Shown piece by piece: positions 22,731-34,700 of a DNA stretch of 64,000 nt. Origin of the DNA: Sipunculus nudus. Taxonomy: Eukaryota > Annelida > Sipuncula > Golfingiida > Sipunculidae. The stretch lies in assembly GCA_026874595.1 (NCBI GenBank), contig CM049317.1:71881618-71945617 (forward strand), read 5' to 3'. Positions within the stretch are counted from its first letter, which is position 1. The number at the start of each line of letters is the position of its first letter. The translations under genes were made by a program, and so were the position numbers. The notes under the pieces are model-generated. The model was given only the letters and a program-made list of their open reading frames with translations, ran no database searches and had not been told where the DNA came from.

Positions 22731-25452
22731 AACAAGGGACCCATGGGTCACATAGCTCAGCTGAATTTTGGAAAATATTAGTAACTGCAAAATATTTTTA
22801 TTTCTTTTGGTTTTCATGTATATTATCATTAGAAAAGCTATGAGAAAATGGCCCTGCTAAAATGAAACTGTAAATTATAGAATAATGGACATGAGCTAAA
22901 CCATTTAGTGATGCACCAAGGGAACAAATAGGCCTACGGTGTTATATAAAAGTAACATTTCATAAACAAATAATGTGTGAAGGTAATCAATTTTTCAAAA
23001 GATAAATATATGGCCATATGAGTTAACAAGTGACCCATGGGTCATGACGCTCAGCTGCCATGCATGACCTGTGACATCATGGACTGAGATTCACAACTTC
23101 CAGTCAAATTTTGAAGAACCAATTTGCCAATTTGTTGAAAATTTTCTATGACAACAGAAATATATATCACCTATGTCTGGTTAAAACACAGTGAATTGAT
23201 GGTCTGAGGAAAATGCATGATTGTTAAGCTATTAGGAACTATTCCAACAGCTTGCTTGAAACCTGTCAGTCTCAAAAGGAACACCACAAAGGGCAAATAT
23301 AAGATCAAAATATATAGCAAAAATCAAGGAAATACATGCAAGAATTATTGAGAAACAGGTGCTTCTGTGTGAATTTTTATTCAATACAAGCCAACTGTAC
23401 TGCACTTTTATAAATGATGGTAATATTTATTCAGAAATATTTGCCCCAATCCTTTACAAGATTACATAAATATACATCCAACTGCATTCACTTTAACTGT
23501 TCTTGAGATAAAATGATCAAAAGGAATTAAAAGATGGTTGCCTGGTGTCCATATTGGACTTTTGACAAGTCTGAAATCAGACAACAAACATTCTCTAAAT
23601 CGGACCAAACATTACAGAAAAATTACTGAAACTGCACTGAAGAAAGAATTTCTAAGGTGGCTAACTGGCAGACATAATGGATTTCTGACAAGTATGACAT
23701 TTGATATCCCACATTCTCCAATAAGAGACCAAACTTGGGGCAAATTATCCAGTAATGGATGCCCAAAATAATTCAAAAGGCATGTCCAGGCCCTTATATC
23801 AGATTTATAGATATGCAATTGTAAAAAGTGTAAGTCCAATATTTTTTATTATCACTCTGCTTTTCAATGGGGTCAGCAGGGTAGGTAAACTGCCAAACCT
23901 GAAAGAAAAGAAATGCAGAAAGCATGACTAAGAGTCTTGAAATAAAACAAAAAGCCATCCTAAATCAAGGTACACATCCACATATTATGAGAACAAACAC
24001 TTGCTTTTATATGTGGTGATATATATTAAAATATTCAGATATCTAGGAAACTAAGTTTATTGCTAGGATTCCATAAAATAAACTGCAAAATGTTCCCATC
24101 ATCTTATAAATCAGTAGCTAAACCTTAATACTATACTCTCATAGTCTTAATGCCTGGCTGAAGCATTCTGACAACAGTGTTTTTGTTATGAAGTAACGAG
24201 GTACTTATCACTGAGCCTTATCACTTAATAGGCTGATACAAAAGGGAGTCATATGTCACCAGTGTCACTCACAATTACAGCCACACAGGGAGATGTACCA
24301 GCTGGAGTGGGATGGTTATATATACAAGAAAAATAGAGATGGTCTATAAAATAAGTAATTGTGAACATCCCTGACCTATGACCTTGGCCTTTTGCCCATA
24401 TATCAACTGGATTCTTTCTAAATGATGGGTAACTACTAACCACTTAAATCTGGTGTAATTACTTTGCAACCAATGGGTGAATAACTTTGACCTGCAACCT
24501 TTAACCTGCTGACCAGCTGACCCCAAAATCAATAAGTTATTTATTCAAGCAAAAAGACCCATAAATATGAAGTTTGAGTCAAACTGAGTGATGCATAGGT
24601 GTGGCATATGTGAAAGACTGAAGGTTTGGGTTGAACAGTTACACTTGAAATATGCTCACAAGCATTTAGAACAATTAAATATTGTGACCTTGACCTTTGA
24701 CTTTTTGACCTCAACATCAATAGGCTTCTTCCCTTATTGGTAGGTAAGCCATATATGACAGATTGAAGGTACAGATTGAAAAATTTTGCCTGAAAAAGAC
24801 TCCACGCAAGAAGTGGGTGCTGTGAACTTGACCTTTGACCTCAAAATCAACAGGTCTTTTCCCCTGTTGGCAGAGAAGCGATATCAGTGCTGGAAGGTTT
24901 GGAATGAGAAGTCTAGCTTGAAATGTGTCCACAACCTCTTCAAAGTAGTGGATCCTGTGACCCTGACCTTTGACCTTGTGACCTCAAAATCTATAGGATT
25001 CTTCTCCAACTTAGTAGGTGAGCTATATGTGAAAGATCAAAGAATTGGGATGAAAGGGTTGGCTTAAAATGCATCCACAGGCTTTTCAAAGAAGAGGCCC
25101 CTGTGACCTTGACCTTTGACCTTTTGACCTAAAAAAAAATTATGGTTCTTCCCCTGTTGGTAGGTGAGCTGTATGTGAAAGATGGAAGGTTTGGGATGAA
25201 AATTTTGTCTCAAAGAGTTATTTCTGGGGGGTGCAAACACACCCCATAACTTCGAGAATATAGGTCGCAGTGACCTAATTTCAGGTTTGCAAGGAGATCT
25301 TTTTATAACCTCTAAGACTGCATAGGGTTCATGGCCCTAGCCCCTACGGTTATGATTTGTGCCCTGCTAACGGCCGGACGGACAGACGGAAGGACGCCGG
25401 ACAAAGACCCATCGCTATAGCCCAGCATGACTGAAAGTCAGCTGAGCTAAAA
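22731..25452 (+). mobile_element. Helentron-like element, copy 3 (two start-like ends)
   Basis: Two family start signals occur, at about 22731 (AACAAGGGACCCATGGGTCA) and 23025 (AACAAGTGACCCATGGGTCA then CGCTCAGCTG). One terminus follows (GGACGGACAGACGG tract, then GACTGAAAGTCAGCTGAGC and TAAAAAT, ending near 25452). This suggests nesting or a partial internal duplication. The right part is the GACCTTTGACC array. Confidence 0.55.
24350..25215. repeat. Tandem array rich in TGACCTTTGACC words
   Basis: Degenerate units of about 120-140 bp. Clear marks at about 24684, 24826, 24961 and 25101 each hold TGACCTTTGACC, followed by CAATAGG, CTTCTCCC and GTAGGTGAGC. TGACCTTTGACC is a direct repeat of nuclear-receptor half-sites spaced by one base. 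Confidence 0.7.
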
Positions 25453-26171
25453 ATTAATCCCACAAAGTTTGACCAATATTCCTATTCACACCTAGGCCCC
25501 GCCAACTTTAAGAGATATGAATGAAATGCTACAAAGTATTTATATCTTCTTAAATCTTGTCAGTTAGCACTTTCATTAGATCCTAATATTTTATCACATT
25601 TGAATATTAGGATTAAATTCCTGAAATTTTTTTCTTAAAAAAAATCAAAATTGTCCAAGTCTCATCAAAAAGAATTTATTTAACATTAAAATTATAAGAT
25701 TCATCTTGTTTATTAGTCCTGTGTATTTAAGGGGAGGGTGGGGGAGGGGTCTCCGTTGTTACTGCTCGCTGCTGAAAAAAAATGTTAATTTTAAGATTCA
25801 TCTAGTTCATATTACAGGTCTGTCAACAGAATGGGGTGGGGGAGGGGGGGGGCAGAGAAAAAGGCTCCCTGTGGTATGGTATTAACTGCAGACAGCCTGA
25901 TCAAGCTTAACTCAGTGGAGAGAGGGCTTGCCCTTGTGATAGGATTGCATAATATTATGCCAACAGCCTGGGGAGCATAGAGAGCTGCACTGAATGACCT
26001 ACAGTCACCAAAGGGGACTGCTAGACAATGTAAGGGAATACAACAAGAGCCTCCAAAAAAAATTCAATAACTAGCCTAATTTTGCAGCTTTTATTTTCAA
26101 ATTTCAGATTTTAACAGATTAAATCCTTATGTGCACATGCTATGAAAATTAAATCCACAGTACTTACATGA
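25453..26171. repeat. Fragment of Helentron-like interior
   Basis: GGGGAGCATAGAGAGCTGC, TGAATGACCTACAGTCACC and CAACAAGAGCCTCC match interior paragraphs of the copies at 9378-12536 and 31716-36478. This is therefore an older copy into which the next element inserted. Two G-rich runs lie near 25730-25750 and 25830-25853. Confidence 0.5.
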
Positions 26172-26453
26172 AAACAAGGGACCCATGGGTCACGGCGCTA
26201 AGCTGAATGAGACAGATGCAATTGTGTCACTATTGTTGTATGTAGGTCTGTAAGATTTCATTCTGACAGATTTAATTTTTTGTATTAATTATGTAGTTGA
26301 GCGGAATAGTTATATAGAAGTATCAGTATTTTAAGTATGAACAAGAATGTGTGTCTAAAATATTGCAATGGGAATGACCAGATGTTGTAAATTGCAGAGG
26401 AAGGAAGTGGAGATTTGCAAGTATAAAAATACACATTTAATAAATCAAAATAT

Positions 26454-26825
26454 TTATGGAAAAGTAGAAAACTTATATGTTTTGGGAAGCAGTTGTTGCT
26501 GAATTAGAGAATGTCTCAAAAAGTATTTATAGAGAAGAAATTGTAGATTAAACTGTGAGAAGTTGCCATGTTTGATCTGAATTGAAGAATGGGGGATTGT
26601 TGCTAATAATATCTTATGATCTGACCATGTGTTTTCTAATGTTGAAACTGAAGCATTTAAACAGTTAGTAAAGACAAGATCTATGGTATTTCCATGGTCA
26701 TTGGTTGGTTCTCTGACTAGTTGTGACATTTAAAGAGTTGACATAATTGTGTCAATTTGGTGTTATATATTATATTAGAAATGTCAATATTGAAATCGCC
26801 CATGATCACTATAGGCAGGTTGTGG
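26454..26825 (-). pseudogene. Endonuclease (EEP family) remnant
   Basis: Read on the minus strand, the fragment contains the two hallmark motifs of endonuclease/exonuclease/phosphatase-fold nucleases. GDFNID lies near 26783-26800, and a downstream stretch has NDHGNTIDLVF and WSDHK (the SDH motif). A frameshift separates the two motifs and no reverse transcriptase follows. Such domains occur in LINE elements and are also known in Helentrons; its position between Helentron-like ends favours the latter as inference. It is not functional as read. Confidence 0.7.
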
Positions 26826-26999
26826 TCAAATTAAGAGACTAAAACTTGGGAGTTCAGAGAGTTTCCACAGGCACTCTTCATGGGCCTCCTTGCATGACAA
26901 GAATGAAGTTTCTAGGTCCAGTTTGTACCCTCTTGATAGATAACCACATCTTCAAAGGTCTCGAAAAAAGAGAAAAAAAATTCATAAAAATTTGAAAAA

Positions 27000-28900
27000 A
27001 ATAGAGGTGGCGCACCCTCTCTGCAGAAACTGATGGAACAGCTCATGATCAATATATATGCCAAAAATCACGACCATCAGTGTTGTAGTTATTGAGATAC
27101 TTCATTTTTTGTATCAAATTTTCCATTATTCTGGGGGGTATTTTGGAGCGATACAGCCTAAAGAATATGGGTAACAGAGACCTAATTTCAGGTTTCCATG
27201 GAGAATTTTCATGGGTCTCCCTGTGTGTCAAGAATGAAGATTCTAGGTGCAGTTTTTATGATTTGTGCCCTGTTAACAGATGTTCATATCTTAAAGGTCT
27301 CAAAAATAGATAAAACATTTGTAAAAAAAACCCGAACAAATACAGGTTGTGCCACCAGTCTGCAGGAACTGATGGAACACCTCTTGATCAATAGTTATGC
27401 CACAAATCATGACCATCAGTGATGTAGTTATTGAGATATTGAAGTTTTTGTATGAAATTTTTGACTACTCTGGGGGGTACTTTGGGGCCCCATAGCTCGA
27501 AGGATATGGGTAACAGAGACCTAATTTCTGGTTTCCATGGAGACTTTTCATAGGTCTCTCAGTGTATTGAGAATGAAGATTCTAGGTCCAGTCGTTATGA
27601 TTTGTGCCATGCTAACAGATGACAGCATCCTTAAAGGTCTCAAAAATAGAGAAAAAAATTTGTAAAAAATCGAAAAATACAGGTGGCGCCATCAGTCTGC
27701 AGGAACTGATGGAACATCTCATAATCAATATGTATGCCAAAAATCATGACCATCATTGATGTAGTTATTGAGATATTGAAGTTTTTGTATGATTATTTCT
27801 GGTTTCCAAGGAGATTTTTCATGGACCTCTCAGAATCCCAAGTTACAAGGTTCTAGGTTCAGCGGTTACGATTTGTGCCTGGTTAACGGACGGACAGACG
27901 GACAGACGGACAAAGAGTGATCGCTATAGCTCAGATGACTTTCAGTCAGCTGAGCTTAAAATCGAACGATAAAGGTGGCACCACCAGTCTGCAGGAAGTG
28001 ATGACACATCTCATGATCAATAGTTATGCCACCAATCATGACCATCAGTCAAGTAGTTAATGAGATATTGAAGTTTTTGTATGAAATTTTTTACTTTTCT
28101 TGGGGGTACTTTGGGGCTCCATAGCTCGAAGAATATGGGTAACAGAGACCTAATTTCTGGTTTCCATGGAGACTTCTCATAGGTCTCTCAGTGTGTGGAG
28201 AATGAAGATTCTAGGTCCAGTCTTTACGATTTGTGCCTTGTTAACAGATGTTTACATTTTGAAATAGAGAAAAAAAATCGTAAAAAATTGAACGATAAAG
28301 GTGGCGCCACCAGTCTGCAGGAACTGATGGAACATCTCATGATCAATATGTCTGACAAAAATCATGACCATCAGTCAAGTATTTAATGAGATATTGAAGT
28401 TTTTGTATAAAATTTTTTACTTTTCTAGGGGGGTAGTTTGGGGCCCCATAGCTGGAAGGATATGGGTAACAGAGACCTAATTTCTGGTTTCCATGGAGAC
28501 TTTTCATAGGTCTCTCAGTGTGTCGAGAATGAAGATTCTAAGTCCAGTCATTACGATTTGTGCCTTGTTAACAGATGTTCACATTTTTAAAGGTCTCAAA
28601 AATAGAGAAAAAAATTCGTAAAAAATCGAAAAATACAGGTGGCGCCACCAGTCTTCAGAAACTGATGGAACCTCTCATGATCAATATGTATGCCAAAAAT
28701 CATGACCATCAGTCAAGTAGTTAATGAGATATTGAAGTTTATGTATGAAATTTTGGACTTTTCTGGGGGGGGTACTTTGGAGCCCCATAGCTCGAAGGAT
28801 ATGGGTAACAGAGACCTAATTTCTGGTTTCCAAGGAGATTTTTCATGGACCTCCCAGGATGTCAAGTAAGAAGATTCCAGTTCTAGCGGTTACGATTTGT
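27000..28900. repeat. Tandem array, roughly 300-345-bp units
   Basis: Unit marks (GGTGGCGCCACC or variants) fall near 27005, 27345, 27682, 27974, 28301 and 28639. Open frames starting near 27092, 27198 and 28195 are repeat shadows. Confidence 0.8.
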
Positions 28901-29004
28901 GCCCTGTTAACGGACAGACGCCCGGACGGCCGGACGGACGGACGGACGACGGACAAAAGGTGATCCCTATAGCTCAGATGACTTTCAGTCAGCTGAGCTA
29001 AAAA

Positions 29005-30438
29005 CAAAGAAAATCACTTTAATTCCCATTCTACTGAGGCAGAAAAATACTGAACGAATGTTTACATTAGGTCCTCATTTTTTTATTACATCAATTTTTT
29101 GTTAAGGGAAATTTTGGAAAAAATTTATAAATTTTACTATACATTTACAATCTATATCAATTATATTTGAAAATTTAAGTTAACAATTCTAAATTGCATC
29201 AACATTTACAGTTATTCTGCTCAGTCAACATCACATTATATACACAGATGTATTTATTTTTTCTTAAAATATATTTTTTTAAATTTGCAAAATAATAAAT
29301 ATCTGAAAATAACACTTGATTCAGGAAAAGTTGTATACATTGGATCAGAAACAGCAATGCAATTAAAGTATGTAACTAATGCAACATATCTGTTTGGGGG
29401 GGGGGGGGGGGGTCAGGGTTGCCATGTGATTCTACATTTGTGACAGCAGTGTTGCATCACAAATAAATTTACCCAGGCAAGGCTGTAGGGATCAGACATG
29501 GCTGGTCTGAAGGTTCAAAATGAAAATACATTAGAGCCTCAGAAAAACTTCAATAACTAGAACAATTTTTAAGCTTTTACTTTGAAATTTCAGAATTTAA
29601 CAGATTAAATCTATATATATATATCGACTGTAAAAAGTAAATCAAATGTTCTTACAAGAAAGAAACATGTCATGGTCAAACTTGGGCAAAATTTAAGTTA
29701 TATAGAGGAATATTTATGGTAAATATGAAGAAAACCAGATGAGTGGTTTTGATATTCAGCAGTCCTGAAGTATGAAAATAGATATTAAATAGAAACACAG
29801 ATGTATTTAATTTTTTCTAAAAATATATTTTCAAATTATAATTTTTTTAAATTATATAATACTGACTAAATTACTGGCACGTACATGGGAACTATACAGA
29901 GAAAACAGTAAAAGTTTTGAGATACTGTGATGCATATGAAAAATTTACAGATGGACAGGCAAGTGGACAGAATGGACTAATACATTTATTTCACTTTCAA
30001 GGGAATAATGCATTTAAGTTTATATGTAAGCCTATTTTTTTTAGCATATCCACTTTTTCCATTAATAGTTTTAAATCTGATTCATTTTTTTTATTTACAA
30101 GTTTTATAAATTTGTAATAACACAACAGAAAATATAAGTTAAAATATTAGAATTCTAAGCTGCAATCATTATATATCCAGAGTGTAGCTCATACTGGGTC
30201 ATATTATGCATACACATATATTTTTTTATTTTTAAATCACAAATGTTTAAACTGAATTTAAAAGAAAATAATTCCACAACATGGCATCTACTAGATTATT
30301 CCTTAAACGGTCCGTCGATTTACACAAAACACCAGTGTTTTGGGTAAATAGGACGAAACACTACGAAACACCCATTAAGCCTCAATATTTAACAAATTTA
30401 ACAACACACAACGTTAGAATATAACATTATTCACTTAC
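29005..30438. repeat. Old Helentron-like interior and AT-rich sequence
   Basis: The segment at about 29890-30300 matches 10150-10560 and 32500-33000 (for example GATGGACAGGCAAGTGGACA). A poly-G run lies at 29396-29412. The rest is AT-rich with no gene seen. Confidence 0.45.
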
Positions 30439-30668
30439 AGACATCGTTTCAAAGTAAAATGTTGGATAATAAAGTAAATTTTGAGTGTTTAATTTGACAT
30501 CGTTTACGCCCGTCACAGGAGCCGGACATTTTCCATTACACCCGTTGATCGATAGGGCTGCCATCTCCTGGAGGATATGAAAACAACAGTGCTCCGGGTT
30601 GGTCAGGCGAAACATCGTGACTCCCGCCTTAAACATGCTGTCCACCTCGTTCCTAAACAGGCTACATG
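30439..30668 (-). CDS. Cysteine-containing exon candidate, unassigned
   Basis: A 230-bp open stretch between an acceptor (ATTTTAG) and a strong donor (GTAAGT), with higher GC than its flanks. The only open frame starts in phase 1, begins CSLFRNEVDSMFKAGVTMF and contains five cysteines including a Cys-Cys pair. I do not recognise the domain. The donor leaves phase 0, so it cannot splice in frame directly to the phase-1 receptor modules. Either an intermediate exon exists, or it belongs to another gene or an alternative end, or it is not real. The KAG-hydrophobic stretch faintly resembles the first exon at 57395-57495, which I do not regard as evidence of homology. Confidence 0.4.
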
Positions 30669-31715
30669 CTAAAATATGATAAATTTATATTGTTGATTAT
30701 GTGATTTGGAATGTTATTATTATATAATGGTTATTATTATTGTTGTTGTTGCTGTGGGCCAGATGGACGAATGAATTAAATAATTGATTGATTCATTTAT
30801 GTGAATTGGCTTTCACTGTAACATGATAAGCAAACAAGCTTGCATCATAGTTGTATATTTTAAATATCAAATAGATAAAATTACCATATAAAATTGCCAC
30901 AACAAAAACAAGCATGATTAGCAATAAAGTATATAGGCTAGTATTTCTGGTTGGTGAGGCCTGAGGCGAAACATCATTGATAAGATATAGACAAGATGTT
31001 TCTAATAATATTGTTAAATTTGGAATGTTACGTTTGACGAACCCACCTTATATCATAATTAATTTTACTATTATTATAACTGTTGTTTCAATGGGTCTGG
31101 CGAATAAATAAATGAAGGGAGGAGTGGACGGATGAATGAATAAATGAATTCTTTAGTCTTACTTTTTTTTTGTTAATTCGCTTTTGAATAACAAAAGACA
31201 CCACTGAATGTTAATATAGTATATCATACTGTCTTTCCTACAGGCCTATATGCATTTTAAAGCTGATAAAAATAAAGAGCTATTAAGAGGTTCGTAGTAA
31301 AAATTCATTTCGTGTTACTTCATACATAAACATGGAAAATGATCACTGACATCGCGTCGGGCCACAACTTTGTTTTAAAAACTAAGCCCACGGCAATACA
31401 AGTACATATTATAAGATTTGAGATTAATTGTATATACTTGCATTTATTGTTTTCATTACTAAAGGGAGCAATTCCAACAACTATACGCGCTCTCCAATTT
31501 TTAAGTATATTAATTTGTCAAGACCGCTTATGTATTTATGTATATTTTCATAATCCATCTGTCGTGACTATGAGGGCCCCTGAATATAATTTACTACATT
31601 GTTACAAAGCCAACCAGTGTGAAAATTGGCAGGGATTTATTATTACTGTATATTAAAATATATTTTCGTGGGTAAAGATACTATAGTAATCCATGATTTC
31701 ATGATCCCAACCATA
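30669..31715. other. No feature seen
   Basis: AT-rich DNA. A 105-residue frame at 31339-31656 on the plus strand shows no family resemblance and is AT-biased like its surroundings. Confidence 0.35.
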
Positions 31716-34700
31716 AAAACAAGGGACCCATGGGTCACGGCGCTCAGCTGATCGTGATTGGACCATAAATGTTTCTCCACTGTGATACTATATCGAGTCG
31801 ATAAAGCTTATGAATATCATGGACATGTTGGGCTATTATAAAGGAATGTAATGTAATATGTGAGTTAATGATAAATGAAATAACCTGACTGATGGATTAA
31901 TAGAGTCATATATAGTGGTTTATTTTTTATTTATTAAAGAGGTGTAGAAAATTGTGATATATTTGAGCAAATATGAATGCAATGACAGCAGTAATAAGCA
32001 GTAGTAGAATGATGATAAGGCTATTTGTTGAAGGATCTAAAGTGTATGGTAGTCTGCAAGCTTTCAATTTGACAGATATGATGTTATGATTAACTATGCT
32101 GATGAAGTGATTTATGAATTTGTGACTGTATGACACAATATCTCTTTAGTCTTGACAAGGTACATTATTGTGATGCCCACTATGTCTACATATTACACAA
32201 TATTGACATAATTTCTGGCATGTAAATAGGTACCTATGGACGAATAGTTATATAAAATATTAAAGTATGAATATATCTGATTCATCTTGTTCTTGCTTAC
32301 TGAGGCTGACTTTGGGATGGGGTTCGGAGAAGGGAAAAGTGAGGGCAGCACGAAGGTGGATGTAGAAATATTCTATTGTAATGTTTTTCATTTATATAAG
32401 AATATGAAAAGCTTAGAGGAAAGGGGCCCTCCTACTTGGTTATAGTAAAGTTCTAAATATATGATTGCAAACTAATACTCTGACAAGACTGTCATGAAGA
32501 AAAACAGTAAAAGTTTTGAGATACTGTAATGTATGAAAATTTACAGATGGAAAATTTACAGATGGACAGGCAAGTGGACAGAATGGACTAATACCTTTAT
32601 TTCACTTTCAAGGGAATAATGCATTTAAGTTTATATATGAGCCTATTTTTTTAAAGCATATCCACTTTTTCCATTAAGAAGTTTTTATCTGAATCATTTT
32701 TTTTATTTACAGGTTTTATAAATTTTAAATGAAAAAACCTGAAAATATAAGTTAAAATATTAGAATTGTTGCAAAAGTTGCAATCATTATATATACAGAG
32801 TAAAAAACTGAAACTATAAGTTAAAATATTAGAATTGTTGCAAAAGTTGCAATCATCATATATCCAGAGTGTAGCTCATATTGGTTCATATTATGCATAC
32901 ACATATATTTTATTATTTTTAAATCATAAATGTTTAAACTGAATTTAAAAGAAAATAATGCCACAACATGGCATCTACAAGAATATTCCTTGAATCACTA
33001 TTAAAAACTTTTGCACATTGGAGTTTTCAGTACCTGCTTAATTTTATTCACCAAAATAAAATAAAAGATTCAGTAAATTTGATAAAATAAAAACATCTTT
33101 TCAAATAAAGTATACACACTTTTGGTTGAATGAGGGACAAACAATATCATTATGCTAATTACAATCTCAGCTATAATTTATTACTGGAATTAATAGTCAA
33201 TTTCACACCTGGTGAAGTTTTTACTCTTCTGAATTAAGGAATTACTTATCTGATGAACATCCACACTTTCATAGCAATACACCACTTTGTGGACACTATT
33301 AAATGAGCACTTTAATCATTGTAACCCTGGTGGTACAATACAAAATCTAAAATGTAGCATAGCCATGAATAAAATAAAATACAGAAAATTATAACATTCA
33401 TCTAGTTTATGCACCATCTGGGGGGGGGGGGGGGGAGGGTGTGCAGAGCAGAGGGGAAGCCTGCTGGTAGTGGCCAAGCTGACCCAAGGCAAGCTGCCTG
33501 GGGTGAGTTACATAATGCAAGTGAAGGCTGTTCTACTAGGTGGGCCAGATGTAAACAACACTGACATGGTGTATGAAAACTTGAATAAAAGCTACTCTTT
33601 TCAATCAATTCCTTTGAAATTTTAGATTTTAAAAGATTAAATCCTTATGTATATATGCTGTGAAAATTAAATTAACAGTGCTTACAGAGAAAAAACGTGC
33701 CATTCCCAAAGTTGGACAAAATTTAAGGTATTAATTTTTTATTTATGCTAATAACTTGAAAAAATTGCAAAATTCAGATCCAATTTTGGGTAAATAATTG
33801 AATCTTGATTAAATAAAGTTATATTCCTGAAAAAAAAGTCTCCAGCTTCAGCAATTCTCATGTGAGTAAATATATTTCCTGATTTTTTAAAAATTGCATT
33901 ATGTTTTGGCCCATAACTTCAAAATAATACCCAATACTGACCTAATTTTTGGAATGTTCATAGAAAATGTATAAAAGAATGTGAATCCTAAATACGATCA
34001 AAAACAGATCAGTGGTTTTGATATAAGGCAGCCCTGAAGTGTAACAATGGCTTTTTTTATGGAAAACAGAGTTTTTTCCTTAATATCTCAAAGGAACAAA
34101 GTCCTAATGACCCAATTTTCGGTATGGTAGGAGATTTTGGGAACATCTAATGGTATGTATACTTTTGGATTCGTAGGTCCAATGGTTTTAAAACGTGCCC
34201 TGTTATCGGACGGACAGCCGGACGGACGGACAAAGGACCACGACTATAGCTCAGATGACTTAAAGTCAGCTGAGCTAAAAACATGCCGTGGCCAAAGTTG
34301 GGCAAAATTTAAGGTACCAATTTTTATTTTTGCTAATATTTTAAAAATTTAAAAGATTTTGATCTAATTTTGGGTATACAATTTGATTTTGATTAATTAA
34401 AGTTATATTACTGGATAAAAGTCCTAAGCTTTAACATGTTTTGTGTAAAGCGATTCAATATCTTTCCTGATTTTTTACAAAATGTATTATGTTTGAGTCC
34501 ATAACTTTTTTTAAATTATATATTACAGACTTAATTCCTGGCATGTACATAGAAACTATATTGAGGAGTATTTATGGTTAATATGAGGAAAAACAGATGA
34601 GTGGTTTTGATATTAGGCAGTCCTGAAGTGTGAAAATATGTTTTTAATAAAAAAAAATTGAGATTTTTCCTTAATTTCTCAAAGGAACAAAGTTACAAAG

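Larger units (their letters stand above)
26172..29004 (+). mobile_element. Helentron-like element, copy 4, with two termini
   Basis: Starts AAAACAAGGGACCCATGGG with GGCGCTAAGCTGA. Two family termini follow, one ending near 27959 and one near 29004. Between them and before them is a tandem array of about 300-345-bp units carrying GGTGGCGCCACCAGTCTGC, GAACTGATGGAAC, CATGACCATCAG and CCTAATTTCTGGTTTCC. A broken endonuclease fragment lies near its left end. Confidence 0.6.
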
